Shown: positions 54,668 to 64,000 of the stretch, piece by piece
Layout: each line of letters begins with the position of its first letter
How positions within the stretch are numbered: position 1 is the stretch's first letter
Assembly: GCA_963722415.1 (NCBI GenBank)
Contig: CAVRNI010000027.1
Location: 1-64,000, forward strand
Direction of reading: 5' to 3'
DNA: 64,000 nucleotides
From: JALOLG01 sp963722415
Lineage (GTDB): Bacteria; Actinomycetota; Acidimicrobiia; Acidimicrobiales; Ilumatobacteraceae
The notes under the pieces: generated by a model
Told to the model about the DNA's origin: nothing
What the model saw: only the letters and a program-made list of their open reading frames with translations
The model's database searches: none
Position numbers and translations under genes: made by a program

Positions 54668-55473
54668 TCACAGCTCGAAGAACAGGCCGTCTCGCCACGG
54701 CAGGGTGAAGTTGAAGCCCGGACCACGGAAGAACGAGCCGATCATGACGAGCACGGCCCAGAACATGAGGTGGACGGTCATCAGCGAGATCGCGAACTTG
54801 CGGTCCTCGGGCTTGTTGGACGGGTTCTTGTCGATGTACGGGAGCGAAGATGAGCACGATCAGCCCGACGCCGGGGATCGTCACGCCGGCGATCATCGGG
54901 TGGAACATCGTGAGCAGTTCCTGGAGACCGAGGAAGTACCACGGCGCCTTCGACGGGTTCGGTGTCTGGTTCGGGTTGGCGAGTTGCAGCAGCGGGGCGT
55001 TGACCCACACCGAGAACAGGAACGTGAACGCGGTGCACAACAGGGAGGCGGCGAACTCGGCGGCGAGCAGGTGGGGCCATGTGTGCACCTTGTCGATCGG
55101 GCGCGGCCTTGACCTCCTGGATCGACCCGCTCTTGACGACGGTCAGCAGCCGCTGGGTGTGCCCGCCGGGCCCGGCGCCGAGCGGCACACTGCCGCCGCC
55201 GGGTGCGGCGGTGACGACGGCGCCGACCTTGTCGGCGACGGCGACCGCGCCGCCACCTTCACTCTCGCCGGCGTCGTCGGCCGTCTTCGATCGCGCCGCC
55301 CGGCTGCGCTCGAGCAGGTGGGCAGGGATCCGCGGGTCGGAGGCCGCCTCTTCGCCCGCGCCGGCCGCGGCGTCCGCCGGCGTCTCGGCCGCGGCGGCAG
55401 GAGCCTCCTCGGCGGCGGCCTTCTCGCGCGCTTCCTTCGCCCGCTTGAGCAGATGTTCGGGGATCTCAGTCAT
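54668..55473 (-). CDS. Cytochrome b C-terminal half (subunit IV-like)
   Basis: Quinol-oxidising part of the bc complex. A cytoplasmic N-terminal extension of ~120 residues starts TEIPEHLLKRAKEAREK and has a second similar segment, IPAHLLERSRAARSK. After a shift near 55105 the membrane part follows: HTWPHLLAAEFAASLLCTAFTF, NPSKAPWYFLGLQELL (the Qo-site PEWY-type motif, here PWYF), then, after a shift near 54845, LMTVHLMFWAVLVMIG. It ends at 54668. Separate b6/IV-like genes occur in Firmicutes and cyanobacteria; the fused form is usual in Actinobacteria. Confidence 0.88.
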
Positions 55474-55486
55474 CGTGGACCTCCCA

Positions 55487-56272
55487 TCACAACGGTCCCG
55501 AGATTCCGCCGTCCTTGCGGACGCGCCAGAAGTGGATGGCCATGAAGATCACGATGATGAACGGGAAGAACAGCACGTGCAGCACGTACCACCGCAACAG
55601 GGTCTCGGCACCGATCTCCCTGCCGCCGAGCAGCACGAATCTGACGTCCTGGCCGAACACCGGCGTGTAGCCCATCATGTTGGTGCCGACCGTCACCGCC
55701 CACAGCGCGAGCTGGTCCCACGGCAGCAGGTAGCCGGTGAACGACAGCAGCAGTGTGAGCGTGAGCAGGATCACGCCGATCACCCAGTTGAACTCGCGGG
55801 GCGGCTTGTAGGCGCCGTGGTAGAAGACGCGAGCCATGTGGAGGAAGACCGTGAGCACCATCAGGTGCGCGCCCCATCGATGCATGTTGCGCACGAGGAG
55901 CCCGAACGTGACCGAGGTCTGGAGGTTGGAGATGTCGTCCCACGCCGCCGTCGCTTCCGGTCGGTAGAAGAACATCAGGAAGATGCCGGTGACGGTGAGC
56001 AGGATGAAGAGGAAGAAGCTGAGACCACCGAGGCAGAGCGTGTAGCTGACCTTGACCGCGTGACGCTTCACCTTGACCGGGTGCAGGTGGTACAGCACCG
56101 AGTTCATGATCACGTAGCTGCGGTTACGGGGGCTGTCGGTGTAGCCCTTGCGGAAGATCGAGCCGGGCCGGAAGATGCTGCTCCACACCTGGCTGCCCTG
56201 CACCGAGCTCATCATCTTGTTGGCGCGGTCCTTCAGCGTCGGACGGGGCTGTTCGTCGATGATCTTGGCCAT
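55487..56272 (-). CDS. qcrB: Cytochrome b N-terminal half (b6-like)
   Basis: Membrane cytochrome b with two haem-binding helices. The 261 residues are in frame, with four predicted helices. Haem-ligand histidines are spaced as expected in NMHRWGAHLMVLTVFLHMARVF and again in LHVLFFPFIIVIFMAIHFW; the Qo-site segment GYLLPWDQLALWA is present. It lies 13 bp before the gene for the C-terminal half. Confidence 0.93.
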   Translation of the reverse strand: MAKIIDEQPRPTLKDRANKMMSSVQGSQVWSSIFRPGSIFRKGYTDSPRNRSYVIMNSVLYHLHPVKVKRHAVKVSYTLCLGGLSFFLFILLTVTGIFLMFFYRPEATAAWDDISNLQTSVTFGLLVRNMHRWGAHLMVLTVFLHMARVFYHGAYKPPREFNWVIGVILLTLTLLLSFTGYLLPWDQLALWAVTVGTNMMGYTPVFGQDVRFVLLGGREIGAETLLRWYVLHVLFFPFIIVIFMAIHFWRVRKDGGISGPL

Positions 56273-56309
56273 GGTCGTTGGTCGTGCTTCTCTCGTTACC
56301 TGGGAGTCC

Positions 56310-56723
56310 TCAGAACCTCATGCCGTATGCGTACCCGTGGCTCGCGGTTCGCACGTGCTGGTCGCCGCCGGCACTCGCCGGGCCGACCTTGCCGAGGATG
56401 ATGACACCCGTCGGACAGCGGTCGACGCACAGCGCGCAGCGGGTGCAGATGTCGTCGTCGATGATGAAGACGACCTTGTCGGACGGGTCGTCGCCGGGTT
56501 GCTCGGTGCCCGTGGCCTCGACGATCGCGTCGGGCGTCACCATGTGGATGCACTTCCACGGGCAGATGTCGACGCATCCCTCGCACATGATGCATTCGGT
56601 CTGGTCGATGTGGATGAACTGCTTCGGCTTGACGGCCTTGGTGAGGTAGTCGGCATCGACCTCGACGAGTTGGTACTCGTCGGTGTACGGCATCATCGGG
56701 GGGTTGGCATCAGTGCGCGCCAT
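56310..56723 (-). CDS. 2x[4Fe-4S] ferredoxin in the bc operon
   Basis: The 137 residues are in frame. Two cluster motifs, CIMCEGCVDICPWKC and CTRCALCVDRCP, are joined by a ~30-residue acidic insertion (ATGTEQPGDDPSDKVVF). There is no membrane helix or signal, so it is cytoplasmic. It lies 3 bp after the upstream membrane protein and 37 bp before cytochrome b. It resembles NuoI-type ferredoxins but lacks their N-terminal helix. It may shuttle electrons between a donor and the bc or complex I systems; its partner is unknown. Confidence 0.88.
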   Translation of the reverse strand: MARTDANPPMMPYTDEYQLVEVDADYLTKAVKPKQFIHIDQTECIMCEGCVDICPWKCIHMVTPDAIVEATGTEQPGDDPSDKVVFIIDDDICTRCALCVDRCPTGVIILGKVGPASAGGDQHVRTASHGYAYGMRF

Positions 56724-56726
56724 CGG

Positions 56727-57249
56727 TCATGCCTTCCTGACCAGCGGACGACCGTAGGTGCTCGTCTCGATCGCGGTGGTGGTGGTCTGGCCGCGCTTCT
56801 GCCACCACATCCAGATGAAGATCAGCAACCCGAAGAAGTAGACGTGGATGATGACGACGACGATGTCGCGGATCGCCTCGTACTGGAGCGTGATCGGGTT
56901 CCACCCGCCGAGCGATTGTGGCTTGAGGATGCCGCCCGGCCCGTACACGATGCGCGTCCGGCTCCACCCGAGGTTCTTGTCGGCGTGATCGATCCACTGG
57001 TGGGGCACCACACCGAAGGCGAGGAACAACGTGCCGAACGAGTAGACGCGACGCGAGCATCGCCTCGCCCCACGAGACGGGCGTGCCGATCGGGCGGCGC
57101 TTGCCGTACGGGATGGCCGCGAGCGTCATCAGCGTCGACGCGGCCAACGAGACGAGGAAGGCGACGTTCATCCCCGGCCACTCCAGGACGTCGATGGCTA
57201 TGACGTTCATGGTGGCGACGTCGACGGCAAGGGCGTCGATGGCGATCAT
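56727..57249 (-). CDS. Membrane protein heading the bc-complex I operon, function unknown
   Basis: About 174 residues after correcting a shift near 57050. A first helix (NVAFLVSLAASTLMTLAAIPYG) is followed by a positive/Trp region (GTPVSWGEAM), a second helix (FGTLFLAFGVVPHQWIDH), an external loop (LGWSRTRIVYGPGGILKPQSLGGWNPITLQY) and a third helix (DIVVVIIHVYFFGLLIFIWMWW). The His and Trp near helix ends could be functional. I do not recognise the family. Its position just before the ferredoxin suggests they act together. Confidence 0.75.
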
Positions 57250-57667
57250 GGCGACATTGCCTCTCGCTGCTCCTGTCGTGTTCCGGTCGGGTGGTCGGGT
57301 CGGGTGTTCGGTCGTGCCTGTTCAGATCGCTGGTGTGCCCGAGGGGACGGACTCGTGGGGAACGCTGGCGAGAAGAACCCTAGTCGCCGGGCGTTCCGGC
57401 GAGACCATTCCCGAACGGCCGGCGAAGCGGCCCCGGGCTGGATCAGGCACCGGTCGGATACGCACCGAAATTGCGTCCATAGGTCATCCATTTCGAGTCG
57501 AACCTCAGTGTGGCATCCAAGTCTGACCGCTGGGTGCGGTTGTGCATTAGTGCATCCAGATCATTCGGAGCCGGTGCGTCCGATGCGCGCGAGCAGATTC
57601 ACAATGGGGTCGGCCCGACGTCTATCGTGGGTGCACGTCATGAGAGCTCTGCCGTGAGAGGACGCGA
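57250..57667. other. Divergent intergenic region
   Basis: These 418 bp lie between the bc-complex I operon (minus) and the cytochrome c-MenJ pair (plus). I see no gene or tRNA. It should hold both promoters; candidates are weak (TAGGGT on the minus strand near 57373; TATCGT on the plus strand near 57624). Its A/T content is higher around 57450-57620 than in the flanking genes. Confidence 0.5.
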
Positions 57668-58523
57668 GTGACCGAGATCCCCGAACACCTGCTGAAGCGA
57701 AGCCGCGAGCGTCGCGCAGCACTCGGTCTCGGCGGTGAGACCGAAGGGGAACCGGCCGCGGCAGCCCCCGCCGCCGCGACGCCGGCGACGACATCACAGG
57801 AGGTGGCCGCGGCGCCGGCCGCGACCGGTCCGGCAGCTCGCGCCGCGGCGGCCGGCACCGGTGGGCCCGCCACCCCCGAAGCCCGACACGCCGGTGGTCG
57901 CCGCGTACAAGTCCCGCCGGCGGATGCCGTTCTGGGCGATGGGTGCGCTCTGCCTGCTCCCGCTGTGGGGGTTCATGTACGTCCGCTCGCTCACCGATCA
58001 AGCCGCCGCCGCCAGCGGGCCGCTCGGCATCGGCGCCGAGGTGTACGGCAGCTGCGCGTCGTGCCACGGCGCCACGGGCGGTGGTGGCGTGGGGTACCCG
58101 CTCGCCAACGGCGAGGTCCTGGCGACGTTCCCCCACATCGAGGACCAGCTGCGGTTCGTCTACTTCGGCACCGCGCTCTACAACATCGCCGGTGTCGCCG
58201 ACTACGGCAACCCCGATCGCGTCGGCGGCCCGCACCTGACCGGGGCCCGTGGGCCGATGCCGGCGTGGGGCGAGCTGGCCAACGGCGAGCTGACCGATCC
58301 CGAGCTGCTGGCCGTCGTGTGCCACGAGCGCTACACGCTCGGCGGTGCCGACCCGACGGCCGACTACGCGGCGGAGTTCGCGAAGTGGTGCGCGGAGGAC
58401 TCCGAGATCTTCGTCGGTCTCGAAGCTGGCGACTTCACGCTGCCGACGCTCGAGGAATCGGTCGAGGACATCATCCCGATCGGCACCGCGCCGGCGCCCG
58501 GTTCTCCCGCCGGCGCCGGGTGA
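57668..58523 (+). CDS. Membrane-anchored monohaem cytochrome c
   Basis: About 285 residues, corrected for one extra base near 57880. The GTG start at 57668 gives TEIPEHLLKRSRERRAALG, almost the same N-terminal peptide as the cytochrome b C-terminal subunit. An Ala/Pro-rich linker and one helix (MPFWAMGALCLLPLWGFMYV) lead to an extracytoplasmic domain with one haem site, CASCH. Residues such as MPAWGEL may supply the Met ligand. It is probably an electron acceptor of the bc complex. The stop overlaps the next gene's GTG (GTGA). Confidence 0.87.
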
Positions 58524-59825
58524 CCGCGGCCGATCCGAGTGCCGGCGACGAACGCGCGCGCCCCGGCCCGTACGCGGCACCCGACATCGTCGACACGATC
58601 GTCATCGGTGCCGGCCCCGCCGGTGCGGCGGCCGCGATCCGGCTCGCCACGGCCGGCCATCGCGTGACGATCCTCGAACGGCGCCTGCTGCCACGCGTGA
58701 AGACCTGCGGCGACACGCTCACGCCGCGCGCCGTTCACGAGCTCACCGAGTTGGGTGTCGACGCCGACGCGCTGGCGGCGTTTCAACGCATCGATCGGAT
58801 CCGGCTGACGGGGCGCGGCAACCACGTCGAGGTCGGCTGGCCGTCGCACCCGGTGTTCCCGTCGTACGGACTCGTCGCTCGGCGCGACCGGCTCGACGAG
58901 CTCGTCGCCGACCGCGCGGTCGCGGCCGGGGCGATCCTCCTCGACGGCTACGAAGCCATCACGCCGATCGTCGAGCGAGGCTTCGTGCGCGGTGTCGTCG
59001 TGCGCCAACGGGACGGCTCGACCACCGAGATGCGCGCCCGATACCTCGTCGTCGCCGACGGTGCCAACAGCCGGTTCGGGCGCGCGCTGGGCACGTCGCG
59101 CGAGCGCACGTGGCCATACGCCACGGCGATCCGCAACTACTTCACCTCGCCGCTCCACGACACCTCGACGATCGAGCTGACGGTCGACCTCATCGATCGC
59201 AACGGCGTGTCGATCACCGGGTACGGCTGGGTGTTCCCCCTCGGCGACGGCACCCTCAACGTCGGTGTCGGCGTCGTGTCGACCTCCAAGGAGTTCCGGG
59301 CGATCAACACCACCCATCTCCTCGAGCACTTCGCCACCGACATCGCCGAGCGATGGCGGATCGAGCCCGACGCGCCGCTCGGTGCGCCGGCGAGCGGGCG
59401 GGTGCCGATGGGCGGCTCGGTCGGCCCGACGGCCGGTCCGACGTGGCTCGTCATCGGTGACGCGGCGGGAAGCGCCAACCCGTTCGTCGGCGCCGGGCAT
59501 CGAGTACGCCTACGAGACGGGACGGATCGCCGGCGACGTGCTCGACGAGGCACTGCGCGAGAACAACGCCACCTTGCTGCAGCGCTATCCGGCGGTGCTC
59601 GCCGAGAACTACGGCACGTACTTCAAGATCGGGCGTCTCTTCGACCGGTTCGCGGGTCGGCCGACGATGATGAACCGTCTCTCGCGGACGGTCACGAAGC
59701 GGAGCTCGGTCGCCGGCCACGCCGTCCGCCTGGCCACCAACGAGCTGCGGCCGTCGCTCGCCGGACCGCCCGAGCTCGCGTATCGCGTCGCCGGCGCGAT
59801 CAGCCGCGTCGCGCCCCGTGCTTGA
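58520..59825 (+). CDS. Geranylgeranyl reductase family flavoprotein (MenJ-like)
   Basis: FAD enzyme of ~434 residues. DTIVIGAGPAGAAAAIRLATAGHRVTILER is the N-terminal dinucleotide-binding fold; CGDTLTPRA and WLVIGDAAGSANPFVGAGIEYA are family motifs. One extra base near 59500 breaks the frame in the last motif. Homologues saturate isoprenoid chains: MenJ of mycobacteria reduces one double bond of menaquinone, others act on archaeal lipids or chlorophyll. Coupling to a cytochrome c gene and the nearby polyprenyl synthase make menaquinone the likeliest substrate here (inference). Confidence 0.87.
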
Positions 59826-59854
59826 ACTGGTGCGCCTGATCTGGTGCGCCTGAC

Positions 59855-60856
59855 TCAGCCGGCTGAGCGGGTGTACACGGTGCCGAGGAGCGCGGCGGGC
59901 GCGGCGCGCAGCGCGTCGGTCGCCGTGCCGGCCGGGAACCGGTCGCACACTGCCTCGGCGGCGTCGACGTACTGGCGGGCCGTGGCGACCGCGCTCTCGA
60001 CCCCCTCGTTCGAGCGGACGATCGCCAGCGCCTTGTCGCGCTCGACCATCTCGAGCGGCCGGCCGAGCAGATCGCCGAGCTCCTCGGAGACCGAGCGGCC
60101 GAGCGCGAGCGTTCGCAGCACGGGGAGCGTGTAGACCCCTTCGACCATGTCGTGCCCGGCCGGTTTGCCGAGCTGATCCTCCGTCGCCGTGACGTCGAGG
60201 ATGTCGTCGACGATCTGGAACACGATGCCGAACGAGTTGCCGTACTCGGTGAGCGCGTCGATGAGCTCGCGGTCGGAGCCGGCGACGATGCCGCCGATGC
60301 GGGCCGCCGTTCCGAACAGCGATGCCGTCTTGCCCTGGATCGAGGTGAAGTAGCTCGCCTCGGCGCGCGCCGTGTCGTAGGTGTGGCGGAGCTCCTCGAT
60401 CTGGCCCTCGCACAACCAACCGATGGTGCTGGCCAGCAGCCCGGCGATCTCGGTGCCGAGCGAGGCGGCGATGCCCGACGCGCGTGACAGCAGGAAGTCG
60501 CCGGCGAGGATGGCCTGCAGGTTGCCCCACTTCGCGTTCACGGTGTCGACGCCGCGCCGCGTCGACGCCTCATCCATCACGTCGTCGTGGTAGAGCGAAC
60601 CGAGGTGCACGAGCTCGCACGCCACCCCGCCCTGCACCGCCTCGTCGGTGGCCGTCGCACCGGCCACCTGGGCGGCGGCGATCGCGAGCACGGGCCGCAA
60701 CCGCTTCCCACCGGCGACGATGAGGTGCGAGGCGATCTCGGTCAGGTAGGGGTCGGATGTCACCACCGCCTCACGCATCGCGGCCTCGACCCGGCGTCGA
60801 TCGGCGTCGATTCCGGGCAGCGCGAACAGCGGAGACGTCGACCCGTCATCGGACAC
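59855..60856 (-). CDS. Polyprenyl diphosphate synthase
   Basis: Long-chain trans-prenyl transferase, probably making the menaquinone side chain. The 333 residues are in frame. The first aspartate-rich motif HDDVMDEASTRRG and the second DDILD, with GKRLRPVLAIAAA, are complete. Ala/Ser residues before the first DDxxD are typical of long-chain enzymes. It is convergent with the MenJ-like gene, and divergent from clpC across 176 bp. Confidence 0.93.
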   Translation of the reverse strand: MSDDGSTSPLFALPGIDADRRRVEAAMREAVVTSDPYLTEIASHLIVAGGKRLRPVLAIAAAQVAGATATDEAVQGGVACELVHLGSLYHDDVMDEASTRRGVDTVNAKWGNLQAILAGDFLLSRASGIAASLGTEIAGLLASTIGWLCEGQIEELRHTYDTARAEASYFTSIQGKTASLFGTAARIGGIVAGSDRELIDALTEYGNSFGIVFQIVDDILDVTATEDQLGKPAGHDMVEGVYTLPVLRTLALGRSVSEELGDLLGRPLEMVERDKALAIVRSNEGVESAVATARQYVDAAEAVCDRFPAGTATDALRAAPAALLGTVYTRSAG

Positions 60857-61032
60857 GCGGACAGGCTAGGCGGATTCGGCCGATCCGGCGAACACACGCT
60901 GCGTCACGCTGCCGTCACTCTCGTCGGCATGGCCACCGTCACACGATCGATCCGCCCCTAACCATCAAGCAAGACTCTGGCCCACCGATAGAGTGAGTAC
61001 ACGCAATCGCCGTTCGGGAAAGGGCGACTCAC

Positions 61033-63630
<2,598 letters not shown>

Positions 63631-63787
63631 TCACCGCAACGACGATCACGGCGACCCGGCGTCGTCGACGAACAAGGCGACGATGTCGGCCGCTCGACTC
63701 GTCGTCGTCAGGTGTCACGTCGATCGACGTCCGTTGTCACGTCGATGGTCACGCCGTCCGCAGTCGATCGTGCCGTCGCATAGGCGA

Positions 63788-64000
63788 TCAGCGAGCCCGT
63801 CGGTCGGTCGCCGCCAGGGCGCTGACCGTTCGGGCGACCCGGCGCGGTTCGGAGGTGACCATGTCCAGCGTCATCGCGTCCAGCTCGTAGAGCAGGTCGC
63901 CCCACGCCACCCACACCCGATCGTCGGTCGCCGCCAGCACCGGCTCGCCCTCGGGATGGATGTAGTGGCGTGACGACGTCCATGACCGGTTGGCGGGTCG
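63788..64000 (-). CDS. 3' end of an unidentified gene
   Basis: The frame is open from the window edge (64000) to TGA 63788-63790. The ~70 residues read GEPVLAATDDRVWVAWGDLL, then YELDAMTLDMVTSEPRR, ending in a basic tail. I cannot assign a family. Codon use is as in the neighbours. It converges on clpC; the gap 63631-63787 holds only short GTCACGTCGAT-type repeats. Confidence 0.5.
   Translation of the reverse strand, partial: RPANRSWTSSRHYIHPEGEPVLAATDDRVWVAWGDLLYELDAMTLDMVTSEPRRVARTVSALAATDRRAR

Overview
The window is high-GC DNA from an actinobacterium. Actinobacterial traits are the rpoB/rpoC and ClpC type, menaquinone-linked respiration, and the NusG and L10 extensions. An Acidimicrobiia (Ilumatobacter-like) host is my inference from gene content; a 16S or marker-gene tree would decide it. 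About half of the conserved genes carry single-base frameshifts, mostly extra or missing G/C in short G/C runs. This includes essential genes such as rpoB, rpoC, tuf and clpC. The sequence therefore looks like a long-read assembly with residual indels, not a genome full of pseudogenes. Gene spans below are reconstructed across these breaks.

Region 1 (1-14.4 kb, mostly minus strand) is the transcription/translation block. In transcription order it holds tRNA-Tyr, tRNA-Thr, tRNA-Met, tuf, rpmG, tRNA-Trp, secE, nusG, rplK, rplA, L10 leader, rplJ, rplL, rpoB and rpoC. A small GNAT gene sits on the opposite strand between tRNA-Thr and tRNA-Tyr. NusG and L10 both carry low-complexity repeat tails. 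A good promoter lies between rplL and rpoB.

Region 2 (14.4-23.3 kb) is mixed: yajQ, a membrane-anchored protein of unknown function, acetyl-CoA synthetase, a Tat-exported surface protein, the Kup potassium transporter, and a MidA/NDUFAF7-type methyltransferase. The methyltransferase overlaps the last gene of the first complex I operon.

Region 3 (23.3-60.9 kb) is a respiratory island. The first nuo operon (nuoABCDHIJKLMN, 34.1 to 23.3 kb) lacks the NADH-input module nuoEFG. ilvA and an acyl-ACP desaturase separate it from a second, complete 14-gene nuo operon (51.8 to 36.5 kb). The second operon is the distal part of one co-directional block starting at 57.2 kb, which begins with a membrane protein, a 2x[4Fe-4S] ferredoxin and a bc-type menaquinol oxidase complex (split cytochrome b, Rieske protein, dihaem cytochrome c) plus another membrane protein. 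Diverging from this block are a second cytochrome c and a geranylgeranyl-reductase-family (MenJ-like) gene; a polyprenyl diphosphate synthase, likely for the menaquinone side chain, faces them. Together these genes make and reduce menaquinone (two complex I forms), oxidise it (bc complex) and carry the electrons on (cytochromes c).

Region 4 (60.9-64 kb) holds clpC and the 3' end of an unidentified gene. The most interesting points are the EFG-less complex I beside a complete one, the NDUFAF7-like gene overlapping nuoN, the bc-complex I superoperon with an embedded ferredoxin, a short N-terminal motif shared by two respiratory proteins, and two diverged tandem duplications at gene junctions.
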